Positions 1 through 12,907 of a stretch of 64,000 nt of DNA are shown piece by piece. This DNA comes from Agelas oroides (lineage: Eukaryota > Porifera > Demospongiae > Agelasida > Agelasidae): contig OX422204.1 of assembly GCA_949130485.1 (NCBI GenBank), positions 3,720,015 through 3,784,014 of the forward strand. Reading direction: 5' to 3'. A program made the translations under genes and the position numbers. The stretch's first letter is position 1, and every line of letters begins with the position of its first letter. The notes beneath the pieces are model-generated. The model was not told where the DNA came from, searched no databases, and saw only the letters and a list, made by a program, of their open reading frames with translations.

Positions 1-494
1 ACATTGTCATGTGTGTAGAGATACTAACTGAGCTGCTTCCTCTCCTCCTGAACAGGCAACATGACTCGCTCAGTTTGCTTCTCTCCATCTTTAGTTACTG
101 TTACATCAACGTCCATGAATGTTTATCCTTCTCACTGCTGTCACTTGGCTTAAGGAGCAGGATAGGTCATAATGACCCCAACACAATGTATTGTATTTAC
201 ATTGAATGTGATGTACAGGCTGAGGCTGTATTTGGTGTAGTGTCATTCCCAAGCTCAATTTTAGGTCTGGGAATGAGGCTAATATTTGGTGCATACTTTC
301 AGTCATAGTGAAATGATACAGTTCTGTTGTGAGCAATCAGGTTAAGCTCTTGCTTTTGATGGATTCTACGTACATTAATAACTGTGCTTATGATGATTTC
401 TAATATCTGTGTATCTCAGTCAGTTGTTTTTTTTTTGGTTTAACCCCTGTCTTCGAATGGTAGTCTGAAACATGTACACTTCTACTCTTGCTAG
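1..494 (+). other. Upstream ODAD2 intron, possible unresolved exon near 56
   Basis: The first exon I can place starts at 495 in the middle of the protein, so this stretch should be intron plus perhaps one exon. A good pyrimidine tract and acceptor end at 55 (CTCCTGAACAG), and a short open frame follows. Its translation does not clearly match the ODAD2 region expected there, so I do not call it. Confidence 0.3.
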
Positions 495-3400
495 AGATGG
501 TATTCTCCAATGGCTGTCGAGCCCCTCCTTGGAGGCAGGTGCTGGGAGACATTTGCTACATCCAGGTACTCCCATTTCAAGGAGACCCATTTTGTGTCAC
601 TGCCAGCACAGAAGGCTACTATGTCAACAAGGTATATTACTAGCTTTCCGACTCTTGGGTTTCTAAATCACATAGATCCCTAGATCTCAACATCTAACTA
701 CGTATTTGTAAGTTTGATACTAAGGATTCTCAGCAGATTATTTAAACCCGAGCATATCTGCACTTGCCCCATCCCCGGCTCCAGTTTTTGATCGCTTGCA
801 GTATGCAAATTTTTATCTTTTTACACATACTGCGAGCGATCAAAAACTGGAGCCGGGGAAGGCTTGGGAACAAGGCTATATATCTGCACTATTATATGAG
901 TTGATATCCACGTCTTTATAGGGTATGAAGGCATCAGGTGAAGTTGAACACGAGCGTGTTGGGGAGGTGTACACAACCCTTGTCGGATTGCTCAAGGCCA
1001 AAAGTGAACATTTTGCTACCACCATTGGCAAACAGGTATGCCAAGAGTGACTCTACAATGAGTACCTGGAGGATTCAAAGTGAAGCCAGTGACATGTCAC
1101 ATGGCTGCATGTGTTCCAACTTGGAGATCAAGATGTGATTACCCCACACACTCTTGTGCTTGACTTCAGCTAGCTGCACCAGTACTACATGTACGTATAG
1201 GTCATAAGTGCTGTTTCAATCCAGATTAAACTAATCCGGGCTTATGTAAATGCTGTAATCCTGATTCCAATCCATGTTATGTAACCCACCTTCCAATCCT
1301 AGTGTAGTCCACAGAAAGACTACCTACACATATGTATTGTGCGACTCCATGCATACACTTTTGTTGTGTACAGGAGTTCATCTACACTGAGAGAGTTGAT
1401 GATGGGGAGCCTGTAGAGCCTGGACCCCAAGAAGTTACCCTTCACGAGATACCAGACTCCACCAAACGCACCCCGCAGTCTCGACAGGAGCGAAAGTCAA
1501 CTATACCTGCAAGGTGTGCATGCCAAAAGTTTTAGTGTTTGTTATGCAAGCCAGCAATGTGGCTGTCAGCCCCTTTAGATCTCTACAGTCAAGCTCATAT
1601 TGCCTGCAACAGCATGTACATGTATGAAAGACATAGTACTCTACTAGAAAGTTTCAAGTTGCAAAGTACATATACTAGGAATGACGTGTATACCAAGAAG
1701 CAACAATGACCTTTGAATTTTGTTAGCCCTGTGCTGCTACTGCTTGCTGATTGATCTGTCTTGACAACTCGTGCTAGCACTCTTTACCTTTAATCTGTAT
1801 CAGTGACAAAACACACTTACATGCGTATGTATTATAATGTAGGTTTCTCCATTACCTTACAGAACACCCCAAAAGAAACCTGGTAGTGTTGAACAGAAGA
1901 AGATTCCAAAGAGCACATTCGAGAGTGCACGGAGCAGCCTGGAGCCTTCCCAGAAATGGAAGTCTCTTGAACTCACTGATGAGAAGAGTGCATCTCAAAG
2001 CCCACCTAAGACTGGGTAAGATGCACTCATGTCTTGAACTTGTGATGTGTTTGAAATATGAATTTCTGTATTGCTTCACCAGTTGATATGGCTGTTTATA
2101 ATAACTGCTGAGAAATATAGGACCTTCAGAAATAGCTGCGTCAATGTCAAAGTCAATGAGTAACTGCGTTTTGGCTGCATCAAACTCTTGGCTACAGTCT
2201 GCTTACACACCTATGTATCTACATAGCCACATTGGCTGACCATTATACTGCCTGCAGGATGTTTTCAATTCTGAATGTGTAACAGTGCATAGTATATAGA
2301 AAGGGTAACTTTTTGAGTGTCTGTATACCTGTTTTTGTTCTTTTGTTCAGCTCCAAGAAGCTGAGGGTAGAGACATTGTCCCTTCCTGAAGCCAAGACCA
2401 AGTCAGCCTCTTCAATGAAGTCCAAGTCCCGGTGAGCAGCTGCACGCACACCTTAGGCACGACCAACAACAAAACAGAATGCTGCTTCCAACACCAGGCT
2501 CTCTCCTCTCACTACTACAATATCAGCTCTGTAGTGCAGAATTATTTCACTCATTTTTGCTGACATCTATAGATCTATAGCTGACATTGAGGGGACACAA
2601 TTTTTTTTTTGTTTTCACTACGAGTCACTCTTTCCTTGCTAGCATGAGTCGGGGGTCAATGCACCTGTCACCAGAGGTGGAAGAGAGTGAGAGTAGCTCA
2701 GAGACTAGTGAGGAGGAGGAGCAGCAAGAAAGGCGACCAGTAAGAAGTGGGGGAGGGAGTCATGTCGAGGGGAAGGTGGAATTGATTACAGAGATTACTA
2801 GACGACAGTCACATACTATGCACAAACCAGCAATACATATTCTGACAGTCTGACTATGCATGAAGTAATTACTCCTGCTTTAGCCTTTTTTCTATGTATA
2901 AGCCAGCTTACGTTTATGGTACATGAAAGACTTAATAAATACGTGGATACTTGGAATTGCATGTAATACATAACCTAAATTTTTAGGCTTACGTCCATTT
3001 TTTTTCTTATCCAGGAGTCCAATGCAGACCTGCCAAGTGAGTATTGGCAGATTCAGAAATTGATCAAGTACCTCAAGGTAATTCTTATGTAATATGATCT
3101 CCTAATAGAGTGCCCATGGGCAGCACACTTTACATATTTGCCAACCATGTGGGGAGGGGGTACTCATCAACATTGTTTCCACAAAAAAGCGCACATGCGT
3201 GTTTTAGCAAATGTTTATCGAATCTGCCACCCTGCTTGCTTCAGCTGAGCTGACAAACACTGTTTGCTTTAATGGCGGAGTAAGGACCGCTGGAAATGAT
3301 CGTTAAGTACATGTAATAGAGTGAAGCGGCAGTGCATGTACCAACCCACCAGGTGATACACATTATTAGAAGGTCTATTGACTGTGGGTGGCAACAATGA

Positions 3401-6400
3401 TAACTTCTATGGAGCAAGGGTAAAACTTGTCAGTGTACAGAAATACATGTACGTACTGCTAAGAGAATGCTAGCTATCACTCTTGCAATGAGTGTGCGCT
3501 AAAGGAAATTTTATCACATGTCATTCACATGCCAAAATACGCACCAGGCCTTCCCTCTCCACCAGGTGCATATAAAATGTGTGGTAATTAAGTCACTACA
3601 CATTATCACATTCTGATGCAGGGTGGTAACCAGACAGCAACAGTGATTGCACTGTGCTCCATAATGGACTTTGACCTTAGCCAGGAGTCCTCCCAGCTGG
3701 CCATCCGGGATTCTGGGGGACTGGACCTCCTCATCAACATGCTTGAGACAGATGACCTCAAGTGCAAGATTGGTACCCTCAGAATTCTCAGGAAGATCTC
3801 AGAAAATAACCAGACACGCAAAGCCATTGTGGACCTTGGAGGTAAATCTATAGATTAAGCCTAGTAGTCACCATATGTTATCAACCTTGGTATTTTTGCC
3901 CTGAAGATTACTGTCAAGTGTTTGTTGTTTTAGGTCTGCCAACACTAGTACAGATCCTGGATTCCCAAAACCGTGAGCTGAAGTGCCTGGCTGCTGAGAC
4001 CATAGCTAATGTTGCCAAGTTCAAGAGAGCAAGACGCATTGTCAGACAAAGTGGAGGCATTCGGAAACTGGTAGGTGTTTTCTATTGATTGAACTACTTG
4101 TGTTTCCAGCCATTACAGTATTGAAATGGTGTCTTCTCAGTTGGCTCCTGCATAAACGAAAAGAGGGTCTTCTGTTATCAACTTAATATTGACAACCGAG
4201 AAAACTCTCCTGTGTAACACATAAAAATGTTCCTCATCACTGTACAGTTGTGTTGCCTACATATTAAGTACCCGTACATGTATTTGACAGGTTGTGTATG
4301 AGTTAGGCCGACACCACTGTGTAAAACATCTAGCTCCCAGTGAACTATGTATTACCATAACCTCTGGAAATACGGCTACATGTGATGAACTTGAGTGGAG
4401 TCTCAAAGAGAGGCATGAGTGTAGCTCTTGAGAGTTTTGATATGAAAATTCACCCACTCATCCAATGTACACACGATATTGTTACAACTCTAGTTGTACT
4501 CATGCAATGACTTAGTGCAGTCTCTCATGTCATCAGCTAATGTAGCAGCAACTGGTGCCCGCCTTGATTGTTAGTCCCACCTCTTTCACAGTACTACTTC
4601 TCTAATGCCTTCTTGTTGGATTCTAGTACAGCATAAATAGATGGGTGTACTATATTGAGATAAAAAACTCTTTGCAGTAACTTCATTCAAAATGGTGGTA
4701 GGCTCATTTTTGAGAGTAGATGCATTTTCAAGAGATTATGGTACTGTACTTGTACATGTACGTAGTAAGTGTCTGGTCTATTACAGGTGAACATGATTGA
4801 GGACTCAGGCCAGCCGGGGACTCCTGTGACTGGGGAAAGGACAAACTTGGAGGTGGCCAGGAGTGCATCACTGGGCTTGTGGAGCTGTTCCAAGAGCAGA
4901 AGCAACAAGATTGTGAGTGTGTGCATGTTACGATAGAGTGATACTCTTCATACAAGTAGTAGACTGTGATATACACACTAGCTTATTACTTGGTGGCTCT
5001 CTTATTTTCCGGGATGAATGGTGAGAAGAGTGTCTAGGTAGTGTTCATTGTTCAACTGAGTAAACTGGGACTGCGTATGAGACAGTGAAGGAACCAAACT
5101 TGGTGTGTGAACTTCAACTCAAGCCATCAGGTTCAAATATTAGAACCAGTCTTGAAATTTAAGGGCAGGTCACTGTGCCACAACACACTTCTGTGTTTCA
5201 AGTTCAATGGTGTCTGAGAGCTTAGTGCCATGGGTTTCCCAGAGTGAACCACGACCTGGACCGTTGGGGTGAATGTCAGAGCTGGTCTTGATGGTGATGC
5301 TGTTGGGGCTTGCTAGCCCTGTTGCAACTAGTGCAGAGCGACAGGTGGAAGTTTCAGCTGGCATGTTTCAAGGGTAAGGTTTGGTGCTCCTTCCAGCTGA
5401 GTTGGTGCATCAGGTTGTCAGTTTGGAAGTGGTTGAGATGCCTGAGCTGCAGCCTGAGTTGTGGCTTACAGCTGAGGGGATGTGAAATAGGCAGGCAAGA
5501 AGAAGTGTTTTCCAAGCAACGTGGGGTCCCAGTAACAGATGTGCTGGTGTGGATACAGTGTTTAGGCGCGATGGTGGGAGCTTTTGTAGATCAAATACCT
5601 GAATCTACATCTTCCAGTGGACAAGGGTGGAAGCACCTTCTTTGAGTAGTGCATTCTCATTCGTCAGTTTTGATAAAATGAGTTTCAAAAAAGTAGCACT
5701 AAGACCTTTTCTGACTTGTTGCCATTCATCCAGTGACAGTGTCTAGCTGTGGAGTAGGGGAGAGGGTCTAGCCACACTATTAGTCTCGGAACCAGATCCT
5801 CGAAAAATTTTTCGAGGGTCTGGTTCCGAGACTACCACACTATGTACTAGATCTACGTAGCTGTGGAGTAGGGGTGGCCTCGTTCCCAGTCCTCCACCAC
5901 AGCTATCGTCGCTTGCAGTACGAGGCCTGGTAAAAATTATCACGTGATGTATGCCACCGTCTACGTCACACATGCTAGTTAGTAAATTTTGTAGCCTCGT
6001 ACCCAGGCGAACGATATCTTGGGAACGAGACTGGAATTATTATGCAGCAGTAGCCACGATATCGATCGATAGGAAAGAAATAAAATATGTACAATGTAAA
6101 GCGCGAAGAACAAAGAGCAAGCTAGTGTTATAGCGACTTCAAAACCAACCTCTGGAACCGTTAGCAACAGCTGGTCGCGCTCCAGGTTCGTCATACAGCT
6201 TCTAGCGCTCTGCAACTGTTAACTTCGCTCTTGTTTCACGATAGCTGTGGTGTAGGACTGGGTACGAGGCTAGAGTAGGGGAGGGTCTAGCCACACTATG
6301 TACTACGTATACTCAAGTAGTACACTCTTACTGTTTCCATTATAAATAAGGTAGGAGACAAGCAGATACAGTAGTTAGTGTTCTAGTGGCTATATGTTCC

Positions 6401-6565
6401 TCCCAACAGGCCCTGTTGAAGACAGGGGCAGTTCACCTGCTTGGGAAGCTGCTGTCCACAGAAGAAGTGGATGTCCTCATTCCTGTAGTGGGCACACTGC
6501 AGGAGTGTGCATCTGAGGTGAGTCTGCCACAAACTGCACACACACGCACACACACACACACACAT

Positions 6566-6600
<35 letters not shown>

Positions 6601-6680
6601 CGCATACACACACACACACACACATGCATGGACACACACACACACACACACATGCATGCACACACACACACACACATGCA

Positions 6681-6711
<31 letters not shown>

Positions 6712-6714
6712 GCA

Positions 6715-6745
<31 letters not shown>

Positions 6746-6748
6746 GCA

Positions 6749-6779
<31 letters not shown>

Positions 6780-9700
6780 GCATGCACACACACACACACA
6801 CACACACAACACACACACACACACATGTACACATACACACATACACACACACACACATGCACACACACACACACACATACACACACGCACATGCACACCA
6901 CACATGTGAGTTTGATAGGTTAGAGTGCTGTGGTCCCCACAACTCCAGCTGTTTTTAGCACAGTATGCAGTAAAAGCTAGAAAGGATCATCAAATCCAGG
7001 CGCTTCTCACATAGACACACAAACCACACAAACCACACACATTTTGTGAGTGGTTTGCTAAAGGAATAGAACTGGACATTCTAATGGAGAATTTTAGGTG
7101 AACCAAATTCTCACTTATGCTTTCATCCCCTCATCCTAGTGCTGGTCTCACCAGAGTAAACATGAAGAGGTCACAATTGTACATCAATCTGTCTAAACTG
7201 GAGACACCTTTCTCTTGTTATTCTCCAGCGCACGTACCAGGAGCTCATCCATTCTGAAGGGATGGTGAAACATCTGGTGCGTGGCCTCAAAACCAAAGAC
7301 AAGGAACTACAGAAACACTGCGCCTCTGCGATCTTCAAGGTATGAGATCGGGACACCTCCATACACCCATGGACCTTGTACTTGGGAGCAACCTCGTTCC
7401 CTGGTTCCCTGCCCTAACCTCCTCTTGTTCTGCAGTAGGAGACAGTGTTAATGAGGCTGCTGGGAAAGTCTAACTGTTGATTGCCTGCAGTAGTTCACTA
7501 GTAACCATGTGTACAAATACAGCGTATGTATGGCTACATTTGCTCATAATAATTCTGTGTGACAGTTCCGTGTAGAAATCAAAGATTATTCCATCATGTA
7601 TTTCAATTACATCACTGCGTTCAAAGTGCCGTAAAAGGAAGGGGTCATACGTGCTTTGTGGATGTACGGATATCTGATGTATCTACATACAAAGAGCATT
7701 TGATCCCCACCATTAATGGAAGCTCAGCAATTCGACACTTTGAATGCAGTGGTGCACTTGAAATACGCAATGGGACGATCATTGATTTCTACAAGCGACT
7801 GTTATGTGTGATAATTCCCCCCCACTGATACTGCCCACCTTCTTTCAGTGTGCAGAGGAAGAGGCAACCCGAACACTTGTGCGTGAGCATGATGGCCTAG
7901 AGCCGCTGGCTTCCCTGCTAAAGTGCAGGGATGACAAAGATCTGCTTTGTGCAGCTACCGGGGCTGTGTGGAAGTGTAGCAAGAGTCGTGAGAATGTGAT
8001 AAAGTAAGTATACAAATACTGGAAGTTTTTTTGAGTTGTTTATTCTCTCCATCATTTGTTTAGATGTACGTCCATATTTTATTTTGAGTTGTTTATTCTC
8101 TCCATCATTTGTTTAGATGTACGTCCATATTTTATTTTGAGTTGTTTATTCTCTCCATCATTTGTTTAGATGTACGTCCATATTTTATTTTGAGTTGTTT
8201 ATTCTCTCCATCATTTGTTTAGATGTACGTCCATATTTTATTTTGAGTTGTTTATTCTCTCCATCATTTGTTTAGATGTACGTCCATATTTTATTTTGAG
8301 TTGTTTATTCTCTCCATCATTTGTTTAGATGTACGTCCATATTTTATTTTGAGTTGTTTATTCTCTCCATCATTTGTTTAGATGTACGTCCATATTTTAT
8401 TTTGAGTTGTTTATTCTCTCCATCATTTGTTTAGATGTACGTCCATATTTTATTTTGAGTTGTTTATTCTCTCCATCATTTGTTTGGATGTACGTCCATA
8501 TTTTATTTTGAGTTGTTTATTCTCTCCATCATTTGTTTAGATGTACGTCCATATTTTATTCAGGAAGCAGTTCCTAGATCTGAAGAGAGCTAATAGCTTG
8601 GGCTGTCTGCTAGTTCTGGCCTAAGTATACCTGACCTGTACAGACCTTGAGCTCAGGGAGTGTTTTTTTCCCATTGTGTTAAAACTTCAGTCAATCATTC
8701 ATATTTCAATTTAGCATCACACCCTGTGATGACTGAATTTTAGCCTCATTCCCAGACCCCCCAAGAAAATCGCCTGGTCACTTTATATGTTCTGAGTTAG
8801 CATCATGCGTTTATGGCTTACAATTAACTGACTGAGTATTACAAACTCTCGATGTTGAATTTACAGTTCATTAGTTGTCCCAGATGGGTATTACAAAAAC
8901 ACATATGTTATACTAGGACTGAACTATGCAATGGTATTATGTGTTGACCTGTACATTTATGCCTGTAGGTTCAAGGAACTGAAAGCCCTTGACCAGCTGG
9001 TGAGTCTTCTATCACACCAACCAGAGGAGGTGAGCACAGTACACTTGTGTACACATGTGCATGTGTCTGTGTGACCAGTGAGCCATAGTGCAGCCGCTCA
9101 TGTCTATGTGTGTATGTACATGTGTCATACTAGATAGGTATCCTAGCCTCGGTCCCAGCCTACAGTATACCTCGTTTCTCTGATGAGGGGAAGTTACTTT
9201 GACACTGTACATGAACAATCAATGAACCACATCTCCCTAAAAAAAAAAGCAGGCCTAGATGTTGTGCAAAGTCACCCACTGCACAGGACATGTTTCGGCC
9301 AATACCAGTGCTTATCAGCTGCGCTAGGGTGACCGGGAGATGGAGACCACTAGCCAGGCCCCTTCTTTGCTGTTATTACTAAGTGAAACTGTGGGACTAT
9401 ACGGTCAGATAGTGCACCTAGTTTCAGTCCCACTTTGTCTGTGTGTATATGTACTGACCATGGTGTTTGTGTTGTGAAAATATGTGACTCATGCACTGAA
9501 GAGAGTTGTTGTCCAGATGCATAACAGATTGAAGCATGAATAAGTATGTATGCTACAAGTACGTATCTACATATGATTTCTGAAATGAATGTGATTTGTA
9601 GGTGCTGGTGAACGTAGTGGGGGCACTGGGAGAGTGTGCAGCGCGAGATCCAGACAACAGGGTCACCATCAGGAAAGCTGGCGGGGTGACCCCTCTTGTT

Positions 9701-12265
9701 CAGCTGCTAACAGGAACCAACCAGGCTCTACTCATCAATACTACTAAGGCTGTGGGAGCCTGCGCTCTTGAGGCAGACAGCATGGTGTACGCATACTGTA
9801 TAACTATCCTTTATTTTGTAGGAGTTCATTTGAGACCCATTGTGCATGTATGTGCATCAAGAGTGCATAAGAACGGGCGGCTTGAGTAAGAGCATGTAAC
9901 TCGAATAGAAACCCATAGTCCGGTCAAAATTATTGAACCATACTACAAATAGAACACCCGGTCATGTGCTTAGCAACAATGGCTTATGTCTACGCAGCAT
10001 GTGCACATGTGTTACTATTTTTAGTACAGCGGTAAATTCTGACTGGTTTCAAATTTTACGGAGTTACACACTCTTACTCAAGCCGCCTGTTCTTATGTGC
10101 TCTTGATGTGCATATAATTATATTGTACAAGCTCATTGAGAGTACCAGTTATTTTCTAGCCTTAGGCTAGGACATGCATTGATAATCCAAGCCCCAAATA
10201 AAGACCTGCAATTATGAGAGTTTGGAGAGATTGTGCTAGATATAACCTGTTACATAGGCAACACATAGGAATCTCTCTGATGTCTAACTCGTACAGTGGT
10301 ATTGCCTTCATGTAGGTCCCTGAGGGATTGTTGTTTTACAAATTGGTGTGGAGAAGAATATAACCTGTTACCAGGGCCAATGAAGATCAATATGATTAAC
10401 ATTAGTAAGTGTTGCCTAGGTAACAGGATCTACTATAGTTGCGCTGGTTCACTTTCTACAGTGCAATTGATAAGCAAGATGGCGTGAGACTGCTATGGTC
10501 ACTGCTGAAATCACACAATCCTGAGGTACGTATGTGAGGTATCTGGTATGATACTTTGCTGTAATTACAACAGTAGATACTTGTCTTATAAAGCTGTGTG
10601 CTAAAAGTCCTCACTTGCCAATATCGCTTGTTGCATACATACACACACACACACATGTACACCGATGTGACATGCACAGCATGTACTGTAGCTCTTCATT
10701 CATTGCTGCTTCCATGCCCCACAGGTGCAAGCATGTGCTGCCTGGGCTATCTGCCCTTGTATTGAGAATGCCAAAGATGCTGGTGAACTGGTGCGGTCTT
10801 TTGTGGGTGGTCTGGAGCTCATTGTAGGTCTGCTCAAGTCCTTTGATCGCGAGGTTCTGGCTAGTGTGTGTGCCGCTATTGCCAAGATAGCCAAAGATGA
10901 GGAGAACCTGGGTGTGATCACTGACCACGGGGTGGTACCACTCCTTGCCAAACTCACTAATACAGTAAGTAGTAAACCTTTTGTGGTAGCTTGCTTGGAC
11001 AATACTGTACTGTGAGATACACATGTATTGTGAGATATACTGAATACTTGCCATAGTGGTCTGGTATGAATCAAGTCATGCAACTGCATGTGTAGATGTG
11101 TGCGTTTAGTATAATACTGGAAGATCAAGGTCTATAAGGAAGTATGAAGTAAAACAAGTACAGACTAGAGAATAGTGTTGTTTTTTAGTGTTGCCCTCTC
11201 TCATCCTTATCAGACTGACGACCATCTGCGAAAACATCTGGCTGATGCTATCGCAAGGTGTGCACCTGTTCATCATTTGGTTTGAAATGTGGTTTTGTTG
11301 TCTAGGACCATACATGTACGTACATGCAGCTTGGTCTGTTATGATACTTTACCACCAAACAAACCATCTGTGTTTGATCCTTGCTAAAGGGCATCAAAAT
11401 AGTTTTTGTGAACTTGTATGCATTTTATGCTAGGTGCTGTATGTGGCGTAACAATCGTGTGGCATTCGGTGAGGCATCTGCGGTGGCCCCTCTTGTGAGC
11501 TATCTGCAGTCCCCAGACCTGGAGGTCCACCGTGCCACAGCCTGTGCTCTCCATCAGCTCTCCAAGGACCCCGACAACTGCATCACTATGCACAATGCCG
11601 GTGTGGTGCAGGTAATAATGACATCAGTAAAATCATGAAAAATCATGTATTTCTATGTAATGTGGGCCCAGTTTTGTCATTAGCTAATGATTACAAAGAT
11701 CTCCCTGGTTTTGATCATCATGGGCATTGCATGGATTTTCTGTGATATATACTTTTTATTTTCGTGTACTAATGACGTAGGAACAAACAGGATAAGCATA
11801 TCGATGAATGCAACACTGACAAACGTGTCTCTGTGCTGCACAGAATCCAAAAGAAGCCTTTTACAATGGCGTATGGCAAGTGATGATCCTCCTGGCATCA
11901 TGTTTGTTTGTAAGAAATAAACTGCCAGGTTATGAATAAAAACATAATGGTAATACCCGCCTGCCCGCACTGTGTGGTGTGCAGGTAAAGCACCTGATGA
12001 GAAACTAAAAATCAAACAAAGCCTCATTCCCAAATATACTTCAACACTGCTTTCATAAAAGGTAAACATGTTAACCCAAGAAAACTGAAAGGATTTGTTG
12101 TATTCATGTCCATGAGTCTGTTTTCTTCCCTCCTTTTCCCCTGCAATGCAGTCCTTACTTCAGATGGTGGGCTCCTCAGATGCAGTGTTGCAGGAGGCTG
12201 CTGCAGGGTGCATCAACAATATACGCCATCTAGCCCTCGCAAATGAGAAGGCGAAATTCAAGTAG
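495..12265 (+). CDS. ODAD2: Outer dynein arm docking complex subunit 2 (armadillo-repeat protein ARMC4), 5'-partial
   Basis: ODAD2 is part of the docking complex that fixes outer dynein arms to ciliary doublet microtubules. Twenty exons join in frame: 495-631, 922-1035, 1374-1513, 1863-2015, 2351-2431, 2643-2739, 3015-3077, 3622-3841, 3934-4070, 4787-4912, 6410-6517, 7229-7339, 7849-8003, 8969-9029, 9602-9786, 10462-10525, 10725-10964, 11214-11257, 11434-11611, 12152-12265 (stop TAG at 12263). This gives 841 residues against 1044 in human, so about 200 N-terminal residues are missing. The first exons carry the family stretch [12 protein letters not shown] variable acidic, Ser-rich linker (1374-2739) follows, then [18 protein letters not shown] and about ten armadillo repeats with [24 protein letters not shown] and [14 protein letters not shown]. 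The exon ending at 9786 uses the second of two overlapping GT sites; only that one keeps phase. Motile cilia fit a sponge with choanocytes and ciliated larvae. Assignment is very secure; the 5' end is open. Confidence 0.95.
773..858. repeat. Foldback element in ODAD2 intron
   Basis: The arms are near-perfect inverted repeats starting CCCCGGCTCCAG and ending CTGGAGCCGGGG, around an AT-rich loop. The inner arm (GTTTTTGATCGCTTGCA) recurs in the foldback elements at 52307 and 63482, and the right flank GGGAACAAGGCTA is the end motif of the same group. Confidence 0.8.
5160..5645. repeat. Dispersed repeat, copy 1
   Basis: This ODAD2 intron segment shares several blocks with 57880-58140, for example the stretches around 5350-5415 and 57950-58015 (both ending TTGGTGCATCAGG) and around 5505-5560 and 58075-58135 (both with TGTGCTGGTGT). 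It is a diverged interspersed repeat of unknown class; I see no intact coding sequence in it. Confidence 0.55.
5742..6310. mobile_element. Nested foldback elements with CCTCGTTCCCAG-type ends
   Basis: Two structures lie in one ODAD2 intron. A 55-bp hairpin spans 5781-5835 (TAGTCTCGGAACCAG and its reverse complement). A larger element runs from about 5877 to 6272, with ends GGCCTCGTTCCCAGTCC and GGACTGGGTACGAGGC pairing over about 33 bp, and it encloses a third unit at 5993-6032. The flank GTAGGGGAGGGTCTAGCCACACTAT occurs on both sides (about 5754-5780 and 6272-6301), suggesting duplication during insertion. Confidence 0.65.
6539..6897. repeat. (CA)n microsatellite with ATGCATG interruptions
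   Basis: About 360 bp of CA dinucleotides broken at semi-regular spacing by ATGTAC or ATGCATG. It begins 20 bp after the donor of the ODAD2 exon ending at 6517. The long His/Thr and Cys/Val open frames through it are artefacts of the dinucleotide repeat. Confidence 0.97.
7557..7811. mobile_element. MITE family A, copy 1 (diverged)
   Basis: About 255 bp in an ODAD2 intron with terminal inverted repeats (GTGTGACAGTTCCGTGTAG at the left, its imperfect complement at the right). Closely related full copies lie at 30596-30864 and 34703-34946. This copy has more mismatches between its arms, so it is probably the oldest of the three. Confidence 0.85.
8031..8562 (+). repeat. 53-bp minisatellite, 10 copies
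   Basis: Ten head-to-tail units start GAGTTGTTTATTCTCTCC at 8033, 8086, 8139 and every 53 bp to 8510. Only one substitution is obvious (TTTGGATG instead of TTTAGATG in the ninth unit), so the array expanded very recently. It sits 28 bp after the donor of the ODAD2 exon ending at 8003. Confidence 0.97.
9206..9345. mobile_element. MITE family C, left-end fragment
   Basis: It contains TGAACAATCAATGAACCACA, then CCTAGATGTTGTGCAAAG and TCACCCACTGCACAGGAC. These blocks occur in the same order in the full element at 49661-49910. Only the left part is clear here. Confidence 0.65.
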
Positions 12266-12907
12266 CTACATATTTAACTCACATAGGTATCATCGTAGTT
12301 GCAAACGCTATGTGCTCATGTTAGTAGTTCCTTTGAACTTGACGCAGCAAATATCTTGCAGGTTTCTGCATGTAATGATTCTCTAATTAACATTATCCTT
12401 AATACTTGCAATGATATCTTCTCACTTGCTAATAAGTAATGAACAGCAAAATAGCATGATTATAGCAGCTTGAAGCAAAAGTGATAACTTTATTTCAAAG
12501 CTCTCCCTAGATAGGGCCTGGAAACAAGTCTTGTCCCACTTTCCCAGGATTAATTTGCACCAAAATCCTGTTGTTGCACAATTGAATGGTTCAGAGCACC
12601 ATAGATAGTAGAGAAGGAGGAACATTAGTTAGTGAACATTTCAGGGACATTTGTAGGCCAGTTGCATATCACTAAACATTTCTTGGTGGATGTGAAATAT
12701 TCCCCTGTTTATGGTTAGTCCAATCTGATTCTGAGCCCTTCTTTTATGTTTCCAAGCCGTTTCTGAGTTCATCAGCACTCCAGTGACAATGATACATATC
12801 TGCTCAGCAGTAGTTCATGGGTCATTTTCTGTGTCAGAGCACGACATTAATCGAACTGCCATGCAACAAACATAGACATTTATTATACTCTATTGTAAAT
12901 GTTGCTG
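12266..12907. other. Intergenic space between convergent ODAD2 and VPS25
   Basis: 642 bp holding both 3' untranslated regions. I see no open frame matching a gene and no obvious repeat. The only signal I can name is the minus-strand AATAAA at 12879-12884. Confidence 0.6.
12879..12884 (-). terminator. Poly(A) signal of VPS25
   Basis: AATAAA on the minus strand, 24 to 29 bases after the VPS25 stop codon. A canonical hexamer so close implies a very short 3' UTR, unless a later signal is used. Confidence 0.5.

Noticed and set aside
5310-5645. 111-codon open frame on the plus strand
   Set aside because: It lies in a dispersed repeat within an ODAD2 intron; the related copy at 57880 does not keep the frame.
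6383-6958. Several overlapping long open frames on both strands (His/Thr or Cys/Val repeats)
   Set aside because: They are the translation of a CA dinucleotide repeat; the same happens at 18569-19352 and 35811-36034. The real coding parts nearby are only the ODAD2 and SLC15 exons.
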